Source of the DNA: VRUE01 sp963747765
GTDB lineage: Bacteria > Actinomycetota > Thermoleophilia > Solirubrobacterales > 70-9
Direction: 5' to 3'
NCBI GenBank assembly: GCA_963747765.1
Contig: CAVVGH010000001.1
Coordinates: forward strand, 307,346-371,345
Length of the DNA: 64,000 nt
The notes below the pieces were generated by a model. That model made no database searches. It saw only the letters and a list, made by a program, of their open reading frames with translations, and had not been told where the DNA came from. The position numbers and the translations under genes were made by a program. This document shows positions 34,833 through 43,310 of this stretch, piece after piece (positions within the stretch are counted from its first letter, which is position 1; the number at the start of each line of letters is the position of its first letter).

Positions 34833-35480
34833 TCAAGTCACGACCCGGTACTTGAGATGGGTGACACCTGGAGCCTCGACCGCGCGGAGCTGCTCGAGCT
34901 CGACATCGGCGCCAACGCCTTCGAAGAGGCGCTCCCCGGCACCGAGCAGGACGGGAACCACCGCAAGCTCCATCTCGTCGAGAAGGCCGGCGCTGAGGTA
35001 CTGCCGTGCGACGCTTGCGCCGCCTCCCAGCGAGACGTCCTTGCCCCCCGCGGCCTGCTTGGCTCTTTCGAGCGCGACCTCGATGCCGTCGGTGACGAAG
35101 TGAAAGGTCGTTCCTGCCGCCATCTCGAGCGGCTCGCGCGGGTGGTGGGTGAGGACGAAGACGGGAACGTGGAAAGGGGGCTCCTCGCCCCACCAGCCTC
35201 GCCAGGGATCCTCGCCCCAGGGGCCCCTGACCGGGCCGAACATGTTGCGGCCCATGATCGTTGCGCCGACGTTCTCGAACCAGCCCTCGACGACCTCGGA
35301 GCTTGCGTTGACCTCGCCGCCCTTTTCGTCTTCGCCATGGATGCGGTTGAAGACAGCCAGCGGGAAGAGCCACTCGTGGAGCCGCATGCCGCCGGCCCCG
35401 ATCGGGTTCTCCTCGCTCTGATCGGGCCCGGCGACGTAGCCATCGAGCGAGATCGCGATGCTGAAGCGCAGCTTGCTCAT
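34833..35480 (-). CDS. Dihydrofolate reductase/RibD C-terminal-like protein
   Basis: 215 residues. SKLRFSIAISLDGYVAGPDQ at the start, GATIMGRNMFGPVRGPWGE, and GKDVSLGGGASVARQYLSAG then LLDEMELAVVPVLLGAGERL are the signature of the RibD_C/YyaP family. It is a NADPH-binding fold similar to DHFR, often of unknown substrate. It is the last gene of a minus-strand run. It converges with the MarR gene (11 bp gap). Confidence 0.85.
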   Translation of the reverse strand: MSKLRFSIAISLDGYVAGPDQSEENPIGAGGMRLHEWLFPLAVFNRIHGEDEKGGEVNASSEVVEGWFENVGATIMGRNMFGPVRGPWGEDPWRGWWGEEPPFHVPVFVLTHHPREPLEMAAGTTFHFVTDGIEVALERAKQAAGGKDVSLGGGASVARQYLSAGLLDEMELAVVPVLLGAGERLFEGVGADVELEQLRAVEAPGVTHLKYRVVT

Positions 35481-35669
35481 CTGTCCTCCCGGTGCTCGCG
35501 GGGGGACTTCCCCCCAACGTCGGTTTCAACCTACAGACCGGCGGGACTCGGCAAACTCATCGGTTGCGAGACCGCGCGTGGCGAGCTCGGGCGGAGGGTC
35601 GGCGCCCCGCCCGAGTCGCGACTGGCAGGGCGAACCAAACGGCAAGGGGCGGAACGGGTTGCGGCAGGG

Positions 35670-36227
35670 TCAGTCGCCGGCCTGCTCGCCGCTGGGGTGC
35701 AGCGGGTACCAGCTGGCGCCGAAGGAGTTGACGTCGGTTCCGTTGTCTTCTCCGGGCTTGGTGTCGGCGGTATAGGTGTAGAGGGGCCATCCCGCGTAGG
35801 TGACCTGGGTTGTCCCGTCGGTCCGCGCGGTGGTGCCCAGCTTGGAAGCTTCGGCGCCGCTCATCGCGTGTGGGGCGCCACCTGTCGTCAGCGGCGGCCA
35901 GGCGGAGGCGCACGCTCCGTAGCAGGTCGACTTCCCGCCCTTGTCCTTCTCGAAGTAGTAGAGGGTGAAGCCATTGGAGTCGACCAGGACGCTGCCCACG
36001 TCGCCGACGCCGGCGACCGAGACGGCGCCCGCACCCGAGCCCCCCGAGGAGCCGGACCCGTCGTAGCGCCCGCCCGCCCCTTCGCTGGCGGCTCCCGCCG
36101 CCGCGGTGCTTTCGCCACCTGTTTCGTAGCCACCCGATTCGCTGGAGCTCGAACCGCCGCCGCATCCGGCGAACGCAAGGATCACGCCAACGACGAGCGC
36201 GGAGGCGGCTGGGACGATCTTGATCAC
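35670..36227 (-). CDS. Secreted lipoprotein (COG4315-like)
   Basis: 185 residues from the GTG at 36227, which follows AGGAGGAACC. Lipobox LAFAGCGG is in a short signal peptide. A Gly/Ser-rich linker (residues about 28-65) comes before two tandem copies of the secreted domain: VLVDSNGFTLYYFEKDKGGK, YGACASAWPP and VTYAGWPLYTYTADTKPGED. This family of predicted lipoproteins is exported and found near sigma/anti-sigma genes. Its function is unknown. It is the last member of the sigma-factor run. Confidence 0.8.
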   Translation of the reverse strand: MIKIVPAASALVVGVILAFAGCGGGSSSSESGGYETGGESTAAAGAASEGAGGRYDGSGSSGGSGAGAVSVAGVGDVGSVLVDSNGFTLYYFEKDKGGKSTCYGACASAWPPLTTGGAPHAMSGAEASKLGTTARTDGTTQVTYAGWPLYTYTADTKPGEDNGTDVNSFGASWYPLHPSGEQAGD

Positions 36228-36345
36228 GGTTCCTCCTGTGGATTCCGATTGCCGGGGCGGTGCGTCAGTCGTGTCTACGGCCCACCGCCGGATTCGGTTC
36301 AAAGCGGAGCCCCGGCTTGTCTGACCGGATGCGGCGCGGTCAGCG

Positions 36346-37017
36346 TCAGGCGCGCGGTTGGGCGCCGACCGGCGCAACGAACGCCTGGCCCCCGACGCGG
36401 ACGACGATCGCCCTGGTGCGCGACAGATCGAGCGCCGAGCTGAGCACGGCCTCGTCGGTGCCGTGGCGATAGCGGAAGGTGCCGGCCGACAGGCGCGCCC
36501 CGTCCACTCCGCGCAGCGTCACCTTGCACAGGGTGCCGGAGCGGATTCCCTCCACGTACATGTGGATCTCGGTGCCGAACGGCTGCGGGTCGAGGGCCGC
36601 GACGATCTTCATGCCGGGGGGAAGCGCCGCGAAGCTGACCCGCTGCTCTTCGCTGGAGCCCGTCCCGCCGGAGAAGACGAAGACGACCAGCAGCGCGGCG
36701 GTTGCGGCCGCGGTTGCGGCACCGAGCGGCAACCCAAAGCGCAGCCGGCGCCGGCGCCGTTGCGAGCGCTCCTCGTGCCTGATCGCCGTCGCGACGCGCT
36801 CGGCCAGCTCGGGTGGGGGCACCGGCGCAGCGGCGAAGCGCTCCGGGTCGGCCAGCGGCATTGCCCGCGCCACCGAAGCCAGCGATTCGAGCTCGGCCCT
36901 GCATCCAGGGCAGCCGTCGAGGTGCGCCTCCAGGGCGGGTCGCTCCTCCTCGGGCAGCTGCCCGAGCGCGTAGGCGCCCAGCGACTCGCGCATCGCGCGG
37001 CAGGCGTCAGTCCTCAT
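36346..37017 (-). CDS. Anti-sigma factor, zinc-finger (zf-HC2/RskA-type)
   Basis: 223 residues from the ATG at 37017. N-terminal cysteine/His motif HLDGCPGCRAELESL in a putative zinc anti-sigma domain, then a single membrane helix (LPLGAATAAATAALLVVFVF) and a C-terminal extracytoplasmic RskA-like domain (SFAALPPGMKIVAALDPQPF). It binds and holds the ECF sigma factor encoded just upstream, with which it overlaps by 11 bp. Signal input is probably at the membrane, by regulated proteolysis. Confidence 0.85.
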   Translation of the reverse strand: MRTDACRAMRESLGAYALGQLPEEERPALEAHLDGCPGCRAELESLASVARAMPLADPERFAAAPVPPPELAERVATAIRHEERSQRRRRRLRFGLPLGAATAAATAALLVVFVFSGGTGSSEEQRVSFAALPPGMKIVAALDPQPFGTEIHMYVEGIRSGTLCKVTLRGVDGARLSAGTFRYRHGTDEAVLSSALDLSRTRAIVVRVGGQAFVAPVGAQPRA

Positions 37018-37516
37018 AGCCGATCTCCTCCAGCGCGATTCGCAGAGCCCGCAGGCCGTAGTAGACACGACTCTTCACGGTTCCCTCGGGGACGCCGAGT
37101 TGCTCGGCCAGCTCGGCGTAGGGGCGTCCACGGTAGAAGGTCTCGACCAGGACCTGACGATGCTGCTCGCCGATCCTTCGCATCGCTTCCTCGACCTGCC
37201 AGGCGCGGAGCGCCTCCTCCAGCGGCTCGACGGAGGGCTCGACACCGCTCTCGGCGACGGTCGGGCGGGCGGCTCGCGCGCGGGCGATGTCGATCACCAC
37301 GTTTCGCAGGATTGCGAACAGCCAGGTGCGGAGCGACCCGATCTGCGGATCGAACCGTCCCCCGGCCCGCCAGGCGCGCAGGAAGCTCTCCTGCACCGCC
37401 TCCTCGGCGAGCCCGCGGTCGCCCAGCGAGCGCAGGGCGAACCCGTAGAGCTCGCCGGCGTGCGCGGCATAGGCCTCGCGCACGTCGCGCTCGCGGGTCA
37501 GGGCGCTCGGCGGCAT
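37007..37516 (-). CDS. ECF-type sigma-70 factor (SigK/SigL-like)
   Basis: 169 residues. Region 2: YAAHAGELYGFALRSLGDRG, LAEEAVQESFLRAWRAG, IGSLRTWLFAILRNVVIDIA. Region 4: GEQHRQVLVETFYRGRPYAE and LAEQLGVPEGTVKSRVYYGL. Two-domain group 4 sigma factor, controlled by the overlapping anti-sigma gene. The cupredoxin and lipoprotein genes alongside are probable targets, consistent with a redox or copper stress response. This last point is inferred. Confidence 0.92.
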   Translation of the reverse strand: MPPSALTRERDVREAYAAHAGELYGFALRSLGDRGLAEEAVQESFLRAWRAGGRFDPQIGSLRTWLFAILRNVVIDIARARAARPTVAESGVEPSVEPLEEALRAWQVEEAMRRIGEQHRQVLVETFYRGRPYAELAEQLGVPEGTVKSRVYYGLRALRIALEEIGYED

Positions 37517-37598
37517 CGGCTCGATCTTGAAGCAGCATGGCAGCTCACGCTGACTGAGATACGGATTGCGGCGGCGCTGGGTTCAGGGGACGGAGGTG

Positions 37599-37988
37599 TC
37601 AGCGGACGAGGATCTTGCCGTGCATGAAGGGGTGGATCGTGCAGACGTACCTGTACACACCGGGACGCCGCAGCTTCACGGCGAGGGAGCGATGGGGGCG
37701 GATATGACCGGTGTCGAAGCTGCCCCGCCGAGTCGCCGTGTGGGCGACCGAGTCGGTGTTGGCGAAGACGACCTTCGATCCCCGCTTGACCCTCAGCGTG
37801 CGGGGGTGGAAGGCGAATTCGCTGATCTTGACTCGGACCGTCTTGGCCCGGCGATGAACGCGCTGGTGCCCCCGCCCAGCGGCGGGCGCGAGCGCGGTTA
37901 CCGCGAGAGCGACGGCGAGGGCCGTCGTCGCCACGGCGGCAAGCACGGCGGCGGAGGGCCGCGGTCTCGTGGGCATCCCGGTTCGCAT
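37599..37988 (-). CDS. Exported cupredoxin (plastocyanin-like)
   Basis: 129 residues. Signal peptide or anchor (AAVLAAVATTALAVALAVTA) followed by a beta-barrel copper domain: VRVKISEFAFHPRTLRVKRG, then the ligand set in SVAHTATRRG (His) and YRYVCTIHPFMHGKILV (Cys, His and Met). That is the type-1 copper pattern. It may carry electrons or buffer copper outside the membrane. It starts the minus-strand sigma cluster. Confidence 0.85.
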   Translation of the reverse strand: MRTGMPTRPRPSAAVLAAVATTALAVALAVTALAPAAGRGHQRVHRRAKTVRVKISEFAFHPRTLRVKRGSKVVFANTDSVAHTATRRGSFDTGHIRPHRSLAVKLRRPGVYRYVCTIHPFMHGKILVR

Positions 37989-38182
37989 CGCCCCTGTCTA
38001 CGGATGGCGCCGCGGATGGGTTCAATGCAGTTTTGTCATCTGCGGGCTCCCGGTAGCGGAGGGTTGACCGCGGCTCGATTGGAATTCGCCCGCGGTGCCC
38101 TGGCGGGATCTCTGGATCGACGGAAGTTCGAAGGCGCCTCGCGTCTTTGAACTTCCCGGACGCCCCATCCGTAGCCCGAGCG

Positions 38183-40015
38183 ATGGGGGGTCGCCGCATA
38201 GCCGTGGTTGTAACCGCCGCTCTCGCCGCATTGCTGCTGCTCGTCCCGGCTGCGCGCGCGAGCTTCCATCTGATCTCCATCCGCGAGGTCTACCCCGGAA
38301 CCGCGGCGAATCGCGATGCGGACTTCGTCGAGCTGCAGATGTACGCGTCGGGACAGAACTTCGTCAGCGGCCATGCGCTGACCGTCTATAACGCAAGCGG
38401 CACGGCGATCGGCACCTTCACCTTTTCCGCGATGGCCGCCAACGGCGCAAACCAGCGGACGATCCTGATCGGAGACAGCGGCGTGCTCGGCGAATTCGGC
38501 GTCGCTCCCGACCTCACCGACAGCGCTCTCGAAATACCGCCCGCCGGGGGGGCTGCCTGTTGGGCCGGCTCGATCGACTGCGTCTCCTGGGGCAGCTTCG
38601 AAAGCTCGAAGCTGCCCGCCGCCGGTACGCCGGCCGACTCCGCCACTGGCATCCCGGAAGGCGAGGCCCTGCGGCGCACGATCGAACCCGGCTGTCCGAC
38701 CCTGCTGGAGGAAGCCGACGACAGCAACAACAGCGCCGCTGACCTCTTCGACGCCACTCCGCAGCCGCGCGACAACGCCAGTGCGCCGACCGAGACGGCG
38801 TGCACCGGGCCGCTCGCGACGATCGACTCGCACCCCGCCAACCCGACGAATCAGACCGGCGCCTCCTTCGCCTACCACTCGAGCGAAGCCGGCTCGAGCT
38901 TCGAATGCAAGCTCGACACGGCTGCCTTCGCGGCGTGCCAGGAAAGCGGCATCGAATACGCGGGTCCGCTGGCCGATGGAACCCACGCCTTCCAGGTGCG
39001 CGCCAAGGACGCAGGCGAACACGTCGGCCCGGCGGCAAACTACTCATGGCGGGTCGACACCACCGCTCCCACGGCGACGATCGACAGCCATCCGGCCAAC
39101 CCGAGTCCCGGCGGCAGCGCCTCCTTCGCCTACCACTCGAGCGAGACCGGCTCGAGCTTCGCATGCAGCCTCGCGGCGGAGGGCGCATCGGACAGCTTCT
39201 CCCCCTGCTCCTCATCGGGCCAGACCTACACGGGGCTCGGCGACGGCAGCTATACCTTCAAGGTTCGCGCTACGGACGGCGCCGGCAATCAGGGCGCAGC
39301 CTCCGCTTTCGCATGGGAAGTGGACAACTCTCTGTCTGATACGACGCCGCCGCAGACGTCGATCCTCTCCAAGCCGCCCGATCCGAGCGAAAGCTCGACG
39401 GTCTCCTTCACCTACGAATCGAACGAGCCGGGGTCGACGTTCGAATGCAGCCTGGATGCAACGCCCTTCGCAAGCTGCCCGGCCAGCGGGATCACCCACA
39501 CAGGGCTGGCCAACGGTGCGCACAGCTTTGCGGTGCGGGCGATCGACGCCAGCGAAAACGTCGACCCCACACCCGCCGGCTACAGCTTCGACATCGCGGT
39601 TCCCGCGCCACCGCCTCCTCCCGCTGCGATCGTGCCACCACCACCGCTTGTCGTGCCGCTGCTGACTGCTGCGCCACCCAGAACCAGGATCACCGCGAAG
39701 CCTCGCCGCCACACAAGTGATCGCACGCCCACGGTGCGGTTCAGATCGAACGTTGTGGGAGCCGGTTTCCAGTGCAGCGTCGACCGGGCTCGTTTCAAGC
39801 GCTGCCGCTCGCCCTTCACGGCGCGGCGCCTACGGCCAGGGCGGCACCGCATCCGGGTCCGCGCGTTCTTCGGCGGCGCCGTGGACCCCACCCCGGCGGG
39901 CGCGGTCTTCAAGGTCGTCGGCGGCAACCGCCGCGCCCAGCGCCGCCACAGGCGCTACCGAAGGCAGCATCGCATCGCGCGGCGCGACGATCGGCGTCAG
40001 GGGCACCGGACGTGA
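38183..40015 (+). CDS. Secreted multi-domain protein with Ig-like repeats
   Basis: 610 residues from the ATG at 38183, giving a clean signal peptide (AVVVTAALAALLLLVPAARA). An N-terminal domain (FHLISIREVYPGTAANRDAD, VELQMYASGQNFV, CVSWGSF) resembles a lamin-tail-like fold. It is followed by three to four Ig-like repeats with recurrent FAYHSSE/S/FTYES and FECKLDTAAF motifs, then a Pro-rich linker and a basic C-terminus (RRHRRYRRQHRIARRDD) probably binding anionic wall polymers. Function unknown. It is overlapped by a paralogue, sharing GTGA. Confidence 0.75.
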   Translation: MGGRRIAVVVTAALAALLLLVPAARASFHLISIREVYPGTAANRDADFVELQMYASGQNFVSGHALTVYNASGTAIGTFTFSAMAANGANQRTILIGDSGVLGEFGVAPDLTDSALEIPPAGGAACWAGSIDCVSWGSFESSKLPAAGTPADSATGIPEGEALRRTIEPGCPTLLEEADDSNNSAADLFDATPQPRDNASAPTETACTGPLATIDSHPANPTNQTGASFAYHSSEAGSSFECKLDTAAFAACQESGIEYAGPLADGTHAFQVRAKDAGEHVGPAANYSWRVDTTAPTATIDSHPANPSPGGSASFAYHSSETGSSFACSLAAEGASDSFSPCSSSGQTYTGLGDGSYTFKVRATDGAGNQGAASAFAWEVDNSLSDTTPPQTSILSKPPDPSESSTVSFTYESNEPGSTFECSLDATPFASCPASGITHTGLANGAHSFAVRAIDASENVDPTPAGYSFDIAVPAPPPPPAAIVPPPPLVVPLLTAAPPRTRITAKPRRHTSDRTPTVRFRSNVVGAGFQCSVDRARFKRCRSPFTARRLRPGRHRIRVRAFFGGAVDPTPAGAVFKVVGGNRRAQRRHRRYRRQHRIARRDDRRQGHRT

Positions 40016-40995
40016 GCCGCGTTCGCCCCATCTGCCTCGCGATGGCGCTTGCCGTCGCCCTGACGGCGGCCGGCCCGCCGGTTGCGCGGGCGACCTTCCA
40101 CCTGGTCTCGATCCGCGAGGTCTACCCCGGCTCGACCGCCAGTCCCGAAGCGGAGTACGTGGAGCTGCAGATGTACGCAGCCGGCCAGAACTTCGTGCGC
40201 GGCCATTCGATCTCGATTCTCGACGCGACGGGCAATCAGGTGGGCACGGCGGCCTTCGCCGCGGACGTGCCCGACGGGTCCAATCAGGCCACGTTGGTCG
40301 CCGCGACTCCCGCGGCGGAGTCGCAGTTCGGGATCGTTGCCGACAGCGGGTTGCCCGCGGGCCTTCTCGATCCCGCCGCAGGGGCGCTCTGTTGGGAAGC
40401 GCTGGACTGCGTCTCCTGGGGGAGCTTCCACGGTTCCGTCGCTTCGCCAACGGGTTCGCCCACCGATCCACTCGGCGTTCCCGACGGGATGGCCCTGCGA
40501 CGCACCATCGCCCCCGGCTGCCCAACGCTTCTGGAGGCGTCCGACGATACGAACAACAGCGCCACGGACTTCTCGAACTCGTTTCCGGCTCCGCGCCCCA
40601 ACTCCGTGGTCCCCAGCGAGCACGCATGCTCCTCGCAGAGCCAGCCGGTCGCCGGTTACCCGACTCCCGGTGCTGGCAGCGGCGGCGGACCCGCCGCCGC
40701 GCGGCGGCCTCAGACCAGGCTCGGACACCGCCCGCGCCGGATAACGCGCGACCGCACTCCCACCTTCCGCTTCACCTCCAATCGCCGGCCCGTGCGCTTC
40801 CTCTGCAGGCTCGACCGCAGTCGCTTCAGGCGCTGCCGCTCGCCCTTCACGGCGCGACGCCTGCGGTTTGGCTGGCACGTCTTCCGCGTCAAGGCCCGTG
40901 TCCCGGGCGGGGCCGCCGACCGCTCGCCCGCCACCTGGCGGTTCAGGGTGGCAGGCCCCGGGCATCGGCGGCACAGTCGCTGCCGCCGATGCTGA
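40012..40995 (+). CDS. Secreted paralogue of the preceding gene
   Basis: 327 residues, GTG start at 40012 overlapping the previous TGA. The signal peptide (LAMALAVALTAAGPPVARA) is followed by the same N-terminal domain (FHLVSIREVYPGSTASPEAE, VELQMYAAGQNFV, CVSWGSF), then a basic C-terminal segment with CRLDRSRFRRCRSPFTARRL that is shared with the upstream gene. It lacks the Ig-like repeats. This looks like tandem duplication with domain loss or gain. Confidence 0.75.
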   Translation: MSRVRPICLAMALAVALTAAGPPVARATFHLVSIREVYPGSTASPEAEYVELQMYAAGQNFVRGHSISILDATGNQVGTAAFAADVPDGSNQATLVAATPAAESQFGIVADSGLPAGLLDPAAGALCWEALDCVSWGSFHGSVASPTGSPTDPLGVPDGMALRRTIAPGCPTLLEASDDTNNSATDFSNSFPAPRPNSVVPSEHACSSQSQPVAGYPTPGAGSGGGPAAARRPQTRLGHRPRRITRDRTPTFRFTSNRRPVRFLCRLDRSRFRRCRSPFTARRLRFGWHVFRVKARVPGGAADRSPATWRFRVAGPGHRRHSRCRRC

Positions 40996-41121
40996 GCCCC
41001 GCGGCGCCGTCACGCTGAGTTTCGATTCGAGGTCGTTCCCGCGGCGCCGGCTGAGTTTCGCGATTCGAGAAGGGGCGAAGCGGGTACTTACCCGACGGCA
41101 ACGCGGAAGCGAGGTGCATCG

Positions 41122-41544
41122 ATGACCAGCGTCGGCGAGTGCATGAGTACCGAGGTCGACCCGGTTCCTCCCGACGCCACCCTGGTCGAAGTGGCACAGC
41201 AGATGCGCATCAGCGGCGTTGGAGGAGTGCCAATGCTCGACCACGAGGGCAAACAGTGCGCGGCGATTCTGACCGAGCGCGACATCGTCGTCCGGGTCCT
41301 CGCCGAGGAGCGGGAGGCGCGGGCGGTCTTCGCGCGCGATATCGCCACGCTTGACCCGGTGACCTGCAGCCCCGACGAGGACGTCACGGTTGTGGCGGCG
41401 CGCATGCGCGAGAGCGGGGTTCAGCATGTCCCGGTCTGTCAGGAGGGCAGGGTGGTGGGCATGATCTCCCTTGCCGACATCGTCTTCGGGAGGCCCGACG
41501 AGCGCCGCGGGACGCTGGTCTCGCCGCGCCTCATGAGCCGGTAG
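41122..41544 (+). CDS. CBS-domain pair protein
   Basis: 140 residues. Two CBS motifs: TEVDPVPPDATLVEVAQQMR with GGVPMLDHEGKQCAAILTER, and ATLDPVTCSPDEDVTVVAAR with GVQHVPVCQEGRVVGMISLA. Such stand-alone Bateman modules bind adenosine nucleotides and regulate partner proteins. No partner domain is present. The start follows a short AT-poor leader. It is the last gene before the repeat element. Confidence 0.85.
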   Translation: MTSVGECMSTEVDPVPPDATLVEVAQQMRISGVGGVPMLDHEGKQCAAILTERDIVVRVLAEEREARAVFARDIATLDPVTCSPDEDVTVVAARMRESGVQHVPVCQEGRVVGMISLADIVFGRPDERRGTLVSPRLMSR

Positions 41545-41800
41545 GGACTAGATGCGTGGTGTGTTCCGGTTGGCTCAGGGCTGCCGCCCCCACGCGCCGC
41601 TCCGACCACACCGCCCAGGGCCGACCGGTCCCATCCGTTAGAGACCGTCCCGCCTCTTTCGTCACTGGGCTCGAAGTCCCCGAGCCCCCTGGCTCTCTGG
41701 GGGAGTGCGGAGATGGCCCCGGGACCCAGGAGAGCACCTCGTTGACCGATGGAGACCTCCAACCCGAAACGAACCCCTCATTGATTGATGATGAGAGAGA

Positions 41801-41861
41801 CAGCCCCTCCCCTGTTTGCCCTCCTACTTGCAGGTGGGGAGGGCAAACAGGGGAGGGGCTG
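41801..41861. repeat. 24-bp-arm perfect hairpin (family member 1)
   Basis: 41801-41824 is the exact reverse complement of 41838-41861, with a 13-nt loop. The related palindromes at 48958-49018 and 43228-43282 share the loop core ACTTGCAGGTG or CTTGCAGGTG. Such an element could terminate transcription or act as a structured DNA or RNA site. Confidence 0.85.
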
Positions 41862-41987
41862 GTAGGGGCCCCAGGCGGTCAGGGGCTACGGGCGTCGTTT
41901 CGCGAGGGCCAAGAGGATGAGGGGCTTCGGGGGAGGCGTTATCGCGACTGGCGCAGCCGAAGAAGGCAGGATCGAGGCGGACACGAG

Positions 41988-42104
41988 CTCCGTTCGCTCT
42001 TTGTGTCGCAGAGCGGTACAAATGACGAACGGAACGGCTGGAATCGCCCGGGCGAGACTCCGTTCGCTCTTTGTGTCGCAGAGCGGTACAAATGACGAAC
42101 GGAG
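41988..42104. repeat. Two palindromic repeats, 70-bp period
   Basis: 41988-42034 and 42058-42104 each read CTCCGTTCG, a 29-nt middle that includes TTTGT and ACAAA as a second inner arm pair, then CGAACGGAG (the first copy ends GGAA). The start-to-start distance is exactly 70 bp, as at 48720-48836. Confidence 0.85.
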
Positions 42105-42197
42105 CGGCTGGGGTGGCCGGAGGGAAGCGGATGAGTAGTTCCACGACGAGGTGTGACTGGGACACGTCATCCAGGCGTGTCTGGTCGTGGAACTTAT

Positions 42198-43157
42198 CTA
42201 GGGGACGAGGTCTCGCACCAGCTCTGCCGCCGGTTTCACATCGTCGATGCGGGCGACGGTTTCTCCCGCATAGAGCGGGCCGGCATCGAGCAGGTTGCTG
42301 GGCCCGTCGTCGGCCGGTCCGAGAGGCGAGAGGATGCGGCTGCCGGGACTCTGGGCGCGCACCAGGCGTCCGCGAAGGCACTCGGGCACGTGACGGGCAG
42401 CCGGTGTGAGCGCCCGGTTGAGGAGACGATTGAGCCGCGGGCCGCGCCGGTCGCGCTTCAGCCAACGTTCGGTGGCGGCATTGGGAATCACCCGATGGGG
42501 CGCGGGCCAGCCGGCGCCGAACAGTTCGGTGAGGATCGTCTCCTTGGCATCGAGCAGCCGGTTGCGGTACTCGGGATGGGCACGACCCTCATCGGAGAGG
42601 AGGAAGCGGGTCCCGGCGACCACCCCGGCGGCCCCCGCGTCGAGCGCCTGCCGAACGTCACCGCGCGCGGCGATTCCACCGGCGAGCAACAGCGGATAGC
42701 CGGCGGGCAGCGCGGCGCGGACGCGATCCAGCAGTTCCAGCGCCGGGAGCGTCCCGCGCACGTGCCCGCCCGCCTCGACCCCCTGCACGATCACCGCGTC
42801 GGCCCCCGCGGCATGCGCCGCCAGCGCCTCTTCGAGTGACCCGCACTGGTGCATCCAGGCGCCACCGCTGCGCCGCCTCGGCCTGCCCCAGAAGGTGACG
42901 ACGACATCCGCCGCGGCCGCCGCGGAGAACCAGTCGCGCCGTGCGAACGGCAGCAGCAGGTTCACCGCAAGCGGCCTGCCGGTAAGTGCGCGCGCCGCCG
43001 CCAGCTCGCCGCGGATCGCCTCGGCGCCGTTGACCGCGATCGTCCCCAAGCCGCCGGCCTCTGACACCGCCGCCGCCAGCTCATGGCGACTCAAGCCACC
43101 ACCCATCCCCGCCTGCACGACTGGTAGATCGACGCCGAGGTGCTCCAGAGTTGACAT
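42198..43157 (-). CDS. Nitronate monooxygenase / NPD-like flavin enzyme
   Basis: 319 residues from the ATG at 43157. TIM barrel with LPVVQAGMGGGLSRHELAAA, GGLGTIAVNGAEAIRGEL, DAVIVQGVEAGGHVRG, and PLLLAGGIAARGDVRQALDA then GAAGVVAGTRFLLSDEG. The VQGVEAGGH and GGIA-phosphate loop are the FMN-binding features of the nitronate monooxygenase/2-nitropropane dioxygenase family. It oxidises nitroalkanes or related carbon acids. The exact substrate is not known. Confidence 0.85.
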   Translation of the reverse strand: MSTLEHLGVDLPVVQAGMGGGLSRHELAAAVSEAGGLGTIAVNGAEAIRGELAAARALTGRPLAVNLLLPFARRDWFSAAAAADVVVTFWGRPRRRSGGAWMHQCGSLEEALAAHAAGADAVIVQGVEAGGHVRGTLPALELLDRVRAALPAGYPLLLAGGIAARGDVRQALDAGAAGVVAGTRFLLSDEGRAHPEYRNRLLDAKETILTELFGAGWPAPHRVIPNAATERWLKRDRRGPRLNRLLNRALTPAARHVPECLRGRLVRAQSPGSRILSPLGPADDGPSNLLDAGPLYAGETVARIDDVKPAAELVRDLVP

Positions 43158-43227
43158 TGACGGTGGCACTCTAGGAGGTCCATCCGAAGAGTCGTGCGTG
43201 CGACCGCTTCCCCCCGGGCCCAACGAG

Positions 43228-43282
43228 CTCCTCCCCCGGTTGCCATCCTGCTTGCAGGTGTGGAGGGCAGCCAGGGGAGGGG
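43228..43282. repeat. Hairpin, diverged family member 2
   Basis: 43228-43248 and 43262-43282 pair with four mismatches out of 21, around the CCTGCTTGCAGGTG loop region shared with the other two hairpins. It lies in the 153-bp gap between the minus-strand NPD and DoxX genes. Confidence 0.65.
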
Positions 43283-43310
43283 CGGCGTGTGCGTCTCAAA
43301 GCCCGCTGAG

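Larger units (their letters stand above)
41545..42120 (+). repeat. Modular repeat element, left copy
   Basis: About 575 bp with no convincing gene. Its blocks, in order, reappear in reverse complement at 48716-49200: a CCACACC-x-CCCAGGGCCGACCGGTCC block near 41605-41630, a GAAACGAAC / TTGATTGATG / GAGAGACAGC block, a hairpin (41801-41861), a GGGGCTACGGGCGTCGTTTCG block, and two palindromic repeats of 70-bp period (41988-42104). Some spacer sequence differs between the two copies. The block order, not just isolated motifs, is preserved. Confidence 0.8.

Noticed and set aside
41988..42104. Possible CRISPR or tRNA-like repeats
   Set aside because: Only two copies per site, palindromic over nearly their whole length, with spacers of 23 bp; no cas genes nearby.
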